Numbered from the stretch's first letter, positions 45,055 to 57,639 are shown. The stretch is DNA of 64,000 bases from Neocallimastix lanati (nom. inval.) (GCA_016946835.1 JACVTC010000016.1:1013501-1077500); one strand, 5' to 3'. Notes: generated by a model not told the origin, from the letters alone. Program-made: numbers and translations.

Positions 45055-45817
45055 ATGGCTATTAAACACATTTTTCCACATGCTGTAATAGCAGTAGTAT
45101 TCGTCCCGGGTTTGAAAATCTTTGTTGTTATAATGATTGTACGAAAAATTACAAAATTTATTTATAATATCTTTAAATTAAAACTAATAAAAATTAATTT
45201 TTAATGTTTTAAAGGCTTATAATATATAAAGAATTTTTTTTTTGAAATTGGTTATATTCCAATTAATAATTGGACTTATATATCTTATTCCAATTTCAAT
45301 GTTCTTAATAAGTCTTTTTAAGGTATTTTATATATAAATTATTTAATTTAGATATTTCATTTTTTAATAAAAAAATTTTATTGTATATTTATGTATTAAT
45401 AAATAATTTATTAATTAAAAATAAAATAAAGCCAAATAGAACATTTTTGAATTTCTTCAGATTTTTCATAATAGCCTACATTATTAGTGATGTTGTTCAA
45501 TTCATTATACTTATCTTTACAGCATATATATCAATTATTTTTTATGTTATCGTATTATTAATTAGAGTAAGTATTTACAAAAATTAAAAATAAATTAAAT
45601 ATATACATATATTAATTATTAATAAAATCATATATTAATTATTAATACCATTTAAATTTCTATTATATAAAAAGAGATTTGTATAAACCTTGTCTTTTGT
45701 GCTTATTCTGAACAACTCATTGATGAACTTGATAATGCAAGTAACAACAGAGAATTAGAAGAAAATAATAAAAGAGAATTAGAAGAAAGTAATAAAAACG
45801 AATTAGAAGGAAATTAA
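45055..45817 (+). pseudogene. Four-helix membrane protein family, copy D (probably inactive)
   Basis: The exon blocks 45055-45138, about 45216-45323, 45432-45566 and 45677-45817 match copy C. Exon 1 has a 10-base deletion after IFP and a later 1-base insertion. The frame is lost for about 12 codons (HAVIAVVFVPG replaces the conserved CCDGSGIR region) and then restored. Exon 2 has an in-frame TAA where copy C reads ATATTTAGA. Exons 3 and 4 are intact, including AYSEQLIDELDNASNNRE and the repeated acidic tail. The usual upstream block and palindromes are missing because a LINE fragment lies there. A shorter product is conceivable but unlikely. Confidence 0.65.
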
Positions 45818-45893
45818 AAAAAATGATATTTTCATTTTTTTTTGTTTGTTTTTTTCAGTAGTTATTAATAGAATAATAATATTTTTTTTAAAT

Positions 45894-45929
<36 letters not shown>

Positions 45930-46977
45930 GTAATAATAATAATAATTAATAATAATTAATAATAATAATAATAATTAATAATAATAATAATAAATAATAA
46001 TAATAATAAATAATAATAATAAATAATAATAATTAAAAATTAAAAATAATTAAAAATTAAAAATAATAATAATAAAAGAAAAGATTGTATTTATAGTATT
46101 GTAAGTATAAATAATAATTATTATTTAAAGAAATATTTAATAACTAAATAAAAGATATATAAAATAATAAGAAAAAGCATGATTTGTTCTTATAAAATTT
46201 ATTTATTTCTAATTTTATTAATTATAAGTATATTAGTATATAGAATTCAAGCCACTTATTAGGAATATTATAAAATCATTAGAGTTAAATTTGATTTATA
46301 AACATTAATATATTATTGAATGATAAAAACTACTTTATATTAATTTTAAGGTTTTGAATGTTTGCATGTATATATCACATTAATAATATTAACTATTATC
46401 ATTCATTCATTCATATCAGAATAATAATAGCAATAACAACAATTGCTAATAATTGAATCATGTAACTACCATTAATTTTCCTTTTTCAATCAATGGAAGA
46501 TTTATTAAATCACAAACCTTATTATTTATTGTTTCAATTAATTCATGTTAAATGTTAAACAGTTTTACTTCTTGTGTTTTTTTTTTTTTTTAAAAAAAAT
46601 TTTTTGATTACACAAATATATTTATAATAAATGTTTTTAATTCAATTAAATTAAATTAAATTATATAATTTTTATATGTCATCCATGCACCATTCATTTC
46701 TATTTAATAAAATTTTTGTTTTGAAATGAATGATAATACAATAACAAATGATTTCTCTATTTAGGATTAATATTTAATTTAAATTAAATACGAAAACAAT
46801 AATTAATAAGGTTTACAATTAAATTAAAGTCATCTTTAGATTAAATAAAAGTATATAAAATAAAGTTTGAAATTGAAATTTGAAATAAATAATAATATCA
46901 AAAAAAAGGAAAAAAAAAAAAAGATTAATTAACAAAAAATAAATTAATAATAAATAATTGAATAAATATTAAGTAAT
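45818..46977. other. Gene-free interval, AAT-rich
   Basis: It begins with the family 3' palindrome and an AAT/ATTAAT low-complexity block (45895-46075). The remainder to 46977 is AT-rich with no recognisable gene or element. Confidence 0.6.
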
Positions 46978-47535
46978 AAATAATAAATAATAAATAATAA
47001 ATAATAAATAATAAATAATAAATAATAAATAATAAATAATAAATAATAAATAATAAATAATAAATAATAAATAATAAATAATAAATAATTGAATAATAAA
47101 TAAATAATAAATAATAAATAATAAATAATAAATAAATAATAAATAAATAAATAATAAATAATAAATAATAAATAATAAATAATAAATAATAAAAATAATA
47201 ATAAAAAATAATAAATAATAATAAATAATAAATAATTGAATAATAAATAAATAATAAATAATAAATAATAAATAATAAAAAGAATAATAAAAAATAATAA
47301 ATAATAATAAATAATAAATAATTGAATAATAAATAAATAATAAATAATAAATAATAAATAATTGAATAATAAATAAATAATAAATAATAAATAATAAATA
47401 ATAAATAATAAATAATAAATAATAAATAAATAATAAATAAATAAATAATAAATAATAAATAATAAATAAATAAATAATAAATAATAAATAATAAATAATA
47501 AATAATAAATAATAAATAATAAATAATAAATAAAA
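46978..47535. repeat. AATAATA heptamer satellite, about 560 bp
   Basis: Tandem AATAATA units with occasional AAAT insertions. A recurring interruption (ATTGAATAATAAATAAATAA) appears at 47087, 47235, 47321 and 47361, which indicates a higher-order repeat. Followed by poly(A). Confidence 0.9.
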
Positions 47536-47941
47536 AATAAAAAATAAAAAAAAAAGTATACTTAATAATAAATAAAATAAATAGATATGGAAAAATTTTA
47601 TTTGTTCAAATTTTTATTTTTTTATTTTATATAAAATCATAAAACTTTTTTTTTCTTCTCTTTTCTCTTTTATTTAATTTATTTATTTATTTTTGTTCTT
47701 TCTCTCTTTGTATATAAATAAAAATATATATATATATATATAATTTATTTATCTATAATTATTTATATAATTCTATATAACTTTATAATGAATTTATAAC
47801 TTCAAGTTTAATACTTTATTATTATTCCTTTTTTTTATTATTTATTTATTTATTGATAGAATTATATAGATTTTATTTTATATTTATTTATTTATTTATA
47901 TATATATATATTTATTTATATATACATCATAAAAACATGAA

Positions 47942-48003
47942 ATTTAAAGCATCGAAAACCTACTTTATCTTATGGAGCTAGTGTCATCAATCATGCTTTA
48001 AAT
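47942..48003. repeat. Inverted repeat with GC-richer loop
   Basis: ATTTAAAGCAT (47942-47952) and ATGCTTTAAAT (47993-48003) form a perfect 11-bp stem around a 40-nt loop that is markedly less AT-rich (ACCTACTTTATCTTATGGAG, CTAGTGTCATCA). It could be a small structured RNA, a MITE-like relic or a chance patch. Confidence 0.55.
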
Positions 48004-48282
48004 AAATAAAAAAAAAAAAAATTGTTATTAATAGAATTAAAAGTTATTAATTATAAAGTATATAGTTAATTCTGTCTATATACACAATTCATGTTATTAA
48101 TTATAGTAATTGATATTAGTATTGAAAGTATTCAACATAACTATAACCCTGTATTCTATGTGTATTCATTAAATATAATTAATGGTTAAAATATAACTGT
48201 TATAAATAATAATAAATAAGTTATTATTTATAAATTATTATTTATCATTAATTATAAATAATAATAACAATAAACAATAATA

Positions 48283-48441
48283 AATAATAAACAATAATAA
48301 ATAAATAATAAAAATTATAAATAAGTTATAAATAATAATAACAATAAACAATAATAAATAAATAATAATAATAAATAATAATAATTAATTAAGTTATAAC
48401 TTATTTTAATTTTTATTATTTATTTATTATTGTTTATTATT
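48283..48441. repeat. Near-perfect 48-49 bp inverted repeat
   Basis: Left arm 48283-48331, right arm 48394-48441, 62-bp spacer. The arms differ by one inserted base near their centre. The arms are A/T only except for one C and one G each, placed symmetrically (AAACAATAATAA and AAGTTATAA). Confidence 0.8.
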
Positions 48442-50520
48442 TATTATTTATTTATTTATTATTCTTTTTATTCATTTATTTATGGATGGTCATTGTTTTA
48501 AAAAAAAAAAAATTAAATTAAAATTTTAATTTTCTATAATAATTAAAGTTTTATAAACTTTTTTTTTTTTATGTGTTAGAAAAAAAGGATTGGTTGTTAA
48601 GAAAAAAAAAAAAAAACTAAAACATAATATAATATAAAAAATATTGAGAGATATAAAAATAAAATATATAAAAAAATATAGGTATGTAATAGACATATTT
48701 ATTATTAAATATTCACCTATTTATATATTTATACACATTTATATTTATTATTTCATATTTATTATTTCATATTTATTAATTATTATTTATATACATTTAT
48801 ATTTATTAATTATATATTCACGTAATTATATCAATGTATTTAAATGTATTTAATATTTATTTTTCATTAATTAAAAGGATTATAAATATAAATATAATAT
48901 ATAAAATATTAATCTTTTTAAATATATAAATTTGTATATAGATAAAGTTTCATATTAATTAATAAATTTTTTATCAAATTTTAATAAATTTTTTTTTTTT
49001 TTAATATCAACCATCTTTCCAACCAACTTCAACTTCAACCATTCCAACCTATGTCAACCCTATACCATTCTATTTATATTCATTTTTATTCTCTTTTCTC
49101 TATTTTAGTTGATTGATTTTGTTATTTTCAGTGCTTTCGAAATAAGTCAAATTAAATATAGCAAGAAAAAAACAAATTTTGAAATATATAAATAATAATT
49201 AAAAATATTTTTAATTATTAATATCTTAATTTTTAATAAATATTTGTTAATTAAGACTTTTTCTTTTCTTTTGTCAATTTTCCTATTTGATCATTTTAAT
49301 CCTTTTTTTTTTTAAAAAAAAAAAATAAAAACATATTTTGAACATTGTATATTTAAAATAAAATTAAATAAAATAAAATAAATCATCAAATGAATTTTTA
49401 ATTAATTAATGATGAAATACTTTTATTATTAATATGTTAATTATTTATATAAAGGAAATAGAAATTTAAACCTGAATAAAAAAAATAGAATAATTAAGAA
49501 TATCTTTAATAATAATTAAAAGAAGCAGACTTTTAAAATAGTTTTTTTTTTTTTTTTTATTTATTTATTCTTATGGATTATATTATTAAACTTTAATATA
49601 TAATGAAAATATCTTTTAATATCTTTTAATTTCTTTCTTTATATATATATACATTGTATTTATTATTTAGAGGATAGAACTCTTTTCATAAATGTTTATA
49701 TTTTTAAATAAATAAATAAATAAATAAAAATAAATAAATAAATAAATAATAGATAAATAATAAATAAATAAATATAAATAAATAAATAAATATAAATAAA
49801 TAAATAAATATAAATAAATAAATAAATATAAATAAATAAATAAATATAAATAAATAAATAAATGATAGAATATAGAAAATTAACACATGAAGCAAAAGAA
49901 ATCTTTAATTCTACTTAATTATTCCTTATATGTCTTAATGAATATTCAAACAATTTCGATGCTCTTTATATATTTATTATTATTTATTATTATTATTAAC
50001 TATTATTTATTATTATTAATAATTAATATAAATATATAAAATTATTATTTAAATAATAAATAATTGAATAATAAAAAGAATTAATGAATAACAAAATAAA
50101 TAATAAAATAAATAATTAAACAATTTCAATTGTATTTAAAAAAAAAAAAAAAAAAAAAAGAAAGAGAGAGAGATTGATTAAAATTTAAATATTTTTAAAG
50201 GGGTTCATCATCATTTTTATTGTATTGGAGTAAAAAAAATCATTTTAGTCACCAAACAAAAAAGAGAGAGATTGATTAAAAATTTAAATATACTTTATAT
50301 TTAATAATTGAAATTCTATATATATATTAATTGTTTTATTTTATTTTATTTTATTTTTTGTTAATTTATTTAATAATAATAAAAAAAATATAATTCTAAT
50401 TAATATAATTCTAATTCTCAATAATTATAAATATTCTAATTATTATTATTTTCTAAATTCTAATAATTATTCTAATTCTAATAATTAGAATTATTTATGG
50501 AAAAAAAAAAATAATTATGA

Positions 50521-50553
<33 letters not shown>

Positions 50554-52828
50554 TTTTAATATTTTTTTCCGCCTATATAAATCAATTGATTTCTCCAGTA
50601 AAAAAAAAAAATTATTCATTAAAAACTTTTTTTTATTATTAATTTATAAATAATAATATTATTAGTAATTAAGAAGGTTTCTATATATTGTTAATAAACA
50701 ATATTAATTTACTTTATATTTTTTTTAAAAAAAAAAACTGTTCATTTTATTTCGAGGAAATAATATAACTAATTTTTTTTATTTAAAAAAAGGAAATACT
50801 TTATTCAAATTGATTTTGAATTATTATACACACTTTTAAAAAAAAAAAAAAAGAACTTATTGAATTGATTAAACCGGTTTTAATCTTATTCATACTTTTA
50901 TTATAAAAGAAAAAAAAAAAAAAAAAAAAAAAAGAAATAAACAAATAAAAAAAAGTTATTTTAACCATTAAACATTAAAAAACAAGTCAAATATTAAGGT
51001 ATTATAAAAGAAAAGTATAATTCTATTTTTATTAAAAGATATTTATATTATATATTTATGTATGAAAAATAATATTTTGTAAATTAAAAAAAATGTAAAA
51101 ATAATAATATGAAAACAATATAAAAATAATAAGAATATCTATTAATACGTAGTAAAAAATAGTATAATAAAACTTTATAATTTGTTGTAAAAGATATTAT
51201 CAAAGAAAAAAAAAATATTTTATAAAGAATATGAAATATTAAAATAAAACATTAAATAAACTCTAGTAGATATTTATATAGTATGCATTATTGCAAATAT
51301 TATTAATATTAAATAAGAAATAAATAATAAATAATAGAGAGAATATAATTAAGAATGGAATAAGTAGAAAAATATAATAATTTTTTTTTTATTACTATTA
51401 TTTTATATTTATCAAGAGAAGATATAAAGTAATTAATATAAGAAAAAGATTATATTATATATATTTATTATATAAAAATAATTAATGGTATCAAAAAAAA
51501 AAAAAAAAAAAAATTGATAGATAGTGTTAATAGTAAAGATATATATTTATATACAAAAGCCAAAAAAAAAAAAAAATAAAATAAAATAAAAAAGTAATAA
51601 TATCAATAATAATCTAGTATCTTTAGCAAATAATATATATAAATGAAAAAATAACTTTCATAATAAAATTAATAATTAGTCATTGGTTATTGAAGCCTAT
51701 TTTTTTATTTAAATAATATTAATATGTAAATAAAGAATAAAATTTAAAAAAAAAAAAAAAAAAAAAAGCATATAAGTTTAGTATTATTAAATAAAAAAAT
51801 AATAATAAATTTTATTAAATAAATAATAAATAGTATTATTTAATAGTTAGTTATTAGTATTATTTAATTTTATAATTATTGTTTTATTAATAGTTTTAGT
51901 TAATATTATTCTGCTCTTTTACTGCTTCAACTATTTTTTTATTCATTTAATAATGACCTTCCAATAATAATAATTATAATTAATTAATAAATGATAGATC
52001 CATAGACAAACAGTTTTAAGTTGTATTAAAATTAATACAATTAAAAAGGGTTTAATATATGCAGATAGTATATTATAATATATGTGTAATAGCCTATTTT
52101 TCAAATAGAATAGAACCAATATGTACATATTAAATAATAAATAAATGAAGTATATTTCAAAATAAATAGTAAAAAAAAAAAAATACAATAGGAGTAAAAT
52201 AAATATTTAAATAGTAATATATATTAATATATAGAAATAATATATAAATAATATATATAAATAATTACTTATAATAAATATTTGATAATAATATTTAATA
52301 ATCATAATATTTAATAAAAATAAATATTTAATTAATAATTATAATTACTATTATTTAATATTATTTAATACTTATTATATATATTGTATATATTATTATT
52401 TTTAGTATTATTAAATATTTATTAAATATATTTTTTGTACATATTTGTCTTTTATTTTTTTATATTTATAAATATATATATATAAATAATTAAGAATCAA
52501 TTTGATTTATCTTACATTATTATATATATTATATATAAATAAATATTAAAAAGATAATTAAGAATAAAAAAAAAAAAAAAAAAACTATTATTATTATTTT
52601 GAGAACAATAAATAATTAACAAATATATATATTTTTTTATTAATTATATATATTTTAATATTAACAAAATAAAAACCTGAAAAAAAAAAATTAGAAAATA
52701 TTATATTTTCAAAAAAATAAAAAAATATTTAAAAAAGCAAAAATAATAACAAAAATATATATATATATTTCAAATTTAATAAATTAAACAATATTTTTTC
52801 TTTTTTTGAACATTAAAATAGTATTAAA
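48442..52828. other. Gene-free interval upstream of the TPR gene
   Basis: No gene is supportable. Notable items: a C-rich patch at 49005-49075 (repeated CCAACC/TCAACC words), an (AAAT)n tract at 49705-49861 with an 18-bp higher-order period (ATAAATAAATAAATAAAT), direct repeats GAGAGAGATTGATTAAAA at about 50165 and 50265, and many poly(A) tracts. The minus-strand ORFs at 49704-49895 and 51943-52188 are repeat artefacts. Confidence 0.6.
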
Positions 52829-53822
52829 ATGGCTTCAACTAATCCATTTGCTTCTATTGTTCCACCAGAAATTGGACCTTTAGAATTAAAGAAACTTGGT
52901 GATGATTCTTTCAATTCAAAGGAATATAAAAAAGCTATTTATTGCTATACTAAGGCTCTTGAATTCCAACCAAATAACCCAATTCTTTATGCTAATCGTT
53001 CCGTTTGTTGGGGTGAACTTGGTCAATTGAATAGGGCTTTAATCGATGCAGATGCCGCTATTCGTGCTAATCCAATGTATGCCAAGGGTCATACACGTCG
53101 TGGTGCTGCTTTATTTGCTATGAAACGTTACAAGGATGCTGTACTTTCCCTTCAATCTAGTTTAAATATTGATCCAAAGGATGAATTAACGAAGAAGGCT
53201 TTCGATATTGCCAAGGAAAAGGCAGAAAAATGTCCAGAAGAAGATCAAAGTAGTAAATTTGAAGGTAAAAAAGAAAATCATTTCACTCCACGTTACAAGC
53301 ACTTAAAGGAAATTAATGACACTATCTATGAAAATATTGTCGATAGAGCTTTTATTCCAGCCTATTTACCATACCGTGAAAGTCTTGATGATTGGTTATT
53401 CCATATGACTACAGAAGAAAGAAGAAAGATTTTGGAAGCTTCCCGTGATTCCAATAAGAATAGTCCAAGTCTTGCTCCAGAAGTTATTCCAGCTGCTCAT
53501 CAAGTCTTACATGACTTAATGGCCTCTCCAGAACAACTTTTAAACTATTTAGATAGTATTGCCTTTTTCAGTTTAGAAAGAAGAAATGGTGGTAAAACTA
53601 TTGTTGGTAAGTTGAAAAAAAAAAAAAAGTTGGACAATAAAATAAACTATAATATGTAGAATCTTTTATGATTTAGTTTATAAATATATATATATATATA
53701 TATGTTTTTTTTGAAATATATTAATTATTGAGTATTAATTATCAACAGAATTGATATACTAATGTTTTATATATTTTTTTTTCTTTTTTTATTCCATTTT
53801 TATAATATATATAATATACAAT

Positions 53823-53862
<40 letters not shown>

Positions 53863-56509
53863 TCCTTTTTAATTCCATTTATATATATGTATATATAATA
53901 TACAATAATGACAACAAAAATTATTTATTTTTAACAAAATATTATGAAATTTTTAAAAAATATTTATAACAATAATAATACAATCAACAAATTTTATTAT
54001 TTTCCATTTTTGATATAATAATTATGTATGACTCATAGATATGAGTTTAGTTGGTCCACAAGAAGCTTCTGAAAATCCAGAATTAATGCAAAAATGGTTA
54101 ATTTACCTTGCTGTTGAAACTGAATTTATGAAGCAAGTTAAGAAAATTGATAAATCAAAGATTACTCATCAACCAAGTGTTTTATCTGGTGAACTTCTTA
54201 CCCAAATGGCTATGTTCATTGGTGAAGTCAGTAACCAATGGATTTCCCTTCAAGAAAAGGAAAGTTCCCATAAGGATAAGGTTAAAATTGTTTCTTTACT
54301 TGATCAAGAAGCTCTTGCTTCTTCCTGGAAGTTAGTGGATTTAGAAGCAGAATATTTCGTTGGTTATCTTAAGGAATTAAATCCAAAAGATGTGGATCAA
54401 TCTGCTTTTGATATTATTCAAAGTGTAGCTCGTGATAGAAAACAAGCTGGGGTTTTATTAACTAAACCCACTTCTGAAGTTTTCGTTGCTGCTCTTAAGA
54501 ATGAAGAATTCAAGAACAGAATTAGCATTGCTGCTGTTCTTGCTTCTCACTTAAACCCAGAACATGAAGCTAACCGTTTAGTTGTTAAACAACCTATCGA
54601 TAAGGATATCTACAATTACCTCTTAGATCAATTACTCTCAAAGTCTATTACAAGTAAGGGTAAGGCTTACCATGAAGCTCAAGCAAAATACATTCTTGAA
54701 AAGAAGGATGTCACTCTTTTACGTGCCCTAGCTAACTTTGTTCTTGGTAGCAAACGTATTGCTGTTGATTTATCTAACCGTACTAATTTATTAGAAATTA
54801 CTTACCATGCTCTTTCCATTCAGCTTGATCAAATTAATAGCATTACCAACAAGAGTAAGAATATTGTTTTAGATGATATTAGTGTTAAGGTGTTCACTCA
54901 ACTCCTTCGTATCTTAGCTGGTTTCATTAATGTTCGTGCCTTAAACGAAAAGATTAACAGCATTGGAACCGCTGCTGTCTTACATGGTATCGAAGTTTGT
55001 GCTGAACCTCACTTACGTAACCTCGGCTCCCAAATCTATTCCTCCTTAACCAACCCACCAAAGGGAGATGAAATTGAGGATGAAGAAGAACTTACTCAAG
55101 AGGTAGAATCTGCTCTCAACCAAATGAACATTTCTACCGACGATGTTTTAGATGAGGAATTCCCAGAACCAAAGAAGATCGCTGAACTTCGTAAGCAATT
55201 AATTAAGGCTTCTGACGTTTGGATGGACTTCACCATCATGAAGAATGATGTTCGTTACATTTCTGCTTGTAATGGTGAAGGTACTGTTTACCTTTGTGGT
55301 TATAACGAAGTGAAGGGACGTAAGAACAAGCAACATGTCTTCATGGGTATTCTCTACAATGTTATCCTTAAGAAAATTGATGATGCCGTTCTTTTCGAAT
55401 TTGATACCTATAAGGAAGCCGAAGAATACTGGGTCAAGAAATACAGTATGTTACAAAAATTCTGGGTTAGAATTAGTACCGAAGCCGCCGCTCTTCTCAC
55501 CTACTCCATGAAGGATACCTATCCAAAGGAAAAAATGAATGATGAAGCCAAGGAAGTCTTTGACTTGCTTTTAGCCATCGGTGGTGGTAATATTCCAAAG
55601 AGAACCTTGGAGGAAGCCTATCTTGATTGTATCGCTGATAAGGCAGAGGCTCATGACGCCAGCCTCGATAAACCCTACTACTGGTGGAGAGAATTTGTAG
55701 GGGCACGTTTCATTTCAGAATTCCAATTTGGTGTTGGTGATATGTTAGATGTTGGTTGTGGTCCAGTACCAAAGCATCTTACTTTTGTTCCACGCACCAT
55801 CTATGATGTTCCACCAAAACCAGATAACTTTTTATGCTACTGGATAAGACAATGTGCTAAAAATATTTCGTACGATCCAGTTCATTTCGTGGATCGCGTT
55901 AACGCTCTTCTTCTTCATATGACCCTTTACTTCCAAGGTAACTTACAAACCGAAGAAACTCAAAAGATTAATATGAAGAATGTTGTCTACAACGTCTACC
56001 TCTTAAATAAGAAGGTCTTCCAAGAAAATGAACAAGATCCAATTGCTAATCCATTAACCAAGAGTCCAATTCTTTGTGCTATGATTGAACGTACAGCTTA
56101 CTATTCTAAATCAAACGAAATTCCAATTGAAGGTATGGCCTCGGTCTTTGAACAATTCCATAGTAATTTAGAATTCCCATTTGAAGGTATGTTAAGATCT
56201 ATTAATGCTATGCTTCCGATCTACGAACACTTTACAGAGGATCAAACAAATAAGATTCGTGATCAACTTCTTCAAAAAGTTCGTACCCTCTATCAAAAGG
56301 ATAAGAAGGCCAGTCCTGAAATTGAAGTTTTATCAGAAATCGTTCGTACCACTTGTACTGAAGTTATTCAAGGTATTAGTGGTAAACATTTAACTTTAGT
56401 TACCGGTTATATGAGTGAAATGATGACAGAATTCCTTTCTAAGGTATGGCTTAAGGTAAATGATAAATCTTTCGATCCAATGCCAATTTCTCATAGAAGA
56501 TTCTTATAA
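52829..56509 (+). CDS. Large TPR protein, candidate Hsp70/Hsp90 co-chaperone
   Basis: Two exons, 52829-53606 and 54039-56509, joined phase 1 (G|AT gives Asp) at GTAAGT/TAG, give 1082 residues. Three TPR motifs lie at about residues 17-50, 51-84 and 85-118 (ELKKLGDDSFNSKEYKKAI, LYANRSVCWGEL, AKGHTRRGAALF). The carboxylate-clamp positions of Hop-type TPRs are Lys21, Asn56, Lys86 and Arg90; the usual Asn at position 25 is Asp. The large C-terminal part is predicted helical. Around the middle it looks armadillo-like (RALANFVLGSKRIAVDLS, VFTQLLRILAGFINV), followed by an acidic linker (DEIEDEEELTQEVE) and a conserved-looking unrecognised domain (YYWWREFVGARFISEFQF). UNC-45-type proteins have N-terminal TPRs and armadillo repeats, so that family is a possibility, but I do not recognise a UCS domain. 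Exon 2 alone could be called from its own ATG at 54041; the phase match favours one gene. Codon use is biased, suggesting good expression. Confidence 0.8.
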
Positions 56510-56720
56510 GGAAAATAAAAAAAAAAAAAAGAAAGTTAAAAAAAAAAAAAAAATTGATAGTTTTTTTTTCTTTTTTTCTTTTTTTTTTAATGAATTAATA
56601 AATAAATAAATTTAAAATAAAAATTAATATATATATATATATAAAATACCATTAGTATATTCATATTTAATTATTATTAATTTATGTTAATACACCTAAC
56701 CTAATTTTTACTCATATAAC

Positions 56721-56752
<32 letters not shown>

Positions 56753-56844
56753 TACTGTACTTATAATTATAATAAGGGTTAAATCAAAATAATAGATTAA
56801 AACAAAATAAAAGTAAAAATTAATTATTTTTTTTTAAAAAAAAC

Positions 56845-56880
<36 letters not shown>

Positions 56881-57084
56881 GTAAAGAACAACAAAAAGAA
56901 GAAAAAAAAATTAAAAAAGCAAAAAATATATAAAAAAAATTATATATATATATATAAATTATATATATTTATAAAATAATAACAATAATAATAATAAAAA
57001 TTATAATCAATCTAAAAAAAATATATATATATATATATATATTTTAATGTATAATGTTTTGTATTTATTTTATATTTATTTTTT

Positions 57085-57118
<34 letters not shown>

Positions 57119-57218
57119 TATATATTAATAATAATAATTATTATAATTTGGTTTTAAGTCATTTTTATACAAAGTCCGTTGTTAAGAAGTTTTTAAGTAT
57201 CAAATTATTATAATATAT

Positions 57219-57259
<41 letters not shown>
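56510..57259. other. 3' flank of the TPR gene
   Basis: Poly(A), poly(T) and (AT)n tracts only, including poly(T) at 57088-57115 and poly(A) at 57226-57260. Confidence 0.65.
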
Positions 57260-57261
<2 letters not shown>

Positions 57262-57360
57262 CGTTAACGTTGAAACCCAATAAGACAAGCTAGCTAGCTG
57301 GGGGCCAAAGGCCTCTTAAGAAAAGAAGATCATCATTTCTTTTCAGATTTTTAATTCAAA
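57260..57360. other. GC-richer island with several short hairpins
   Basis: Bounded by poly(A) on the left and poly(T) (57383-57419) on the right. It contains GTTAAC, AGCTAGCTAGCT, GGCCAAAGGCC (4-bp stem, 3-nt loop) and GAAAAGAA/TTCTTTTC around GATCATCAT (8-bp stem). No reading frame of note. It could be a structured RNA or the edge of an old insertion. Confidence 0.4.
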
Positions 57361-57381
57361 CTCTAATCCGGAATAAGAATT

Positions 57382-57430
<49 letters not shown>

Positions 57431-57639
57431 TCATCATTTAAAGATAAAAAATAAAAAAAATAAAAAAAAAAGCACCTAGGATTAATATAACACATTCTGA
57501 CACACTAGAATAACACATACCACACCTCGAAGAAAAATATATATATAAAAAAAAAATAATAATAATATATAAAAAAAATTTATTTTTAATTGGGAAAATG
57601 TTCAAAAACAGTTCATCGTTCATCGTTCAAAAATGTTCA

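Noticed and set aside
24448-45817. Family copies as the third exon only (separate 68-residue genes at 42959 and 45381)
   Set aside because: Those ORFs start in intron 2; the conserved start, splice borders and exon phases show a four-exon gene.
46978-47535. CRISPR-like array
   Set aside because: Units are 7 bp of A/T with no unique spacers; this is a satellite in a eukaryotic genome.
55497-55706. Minus-strand ORF within the TPR gene
   Set aside because: Antisense of a codon-biased exon; no independent support.
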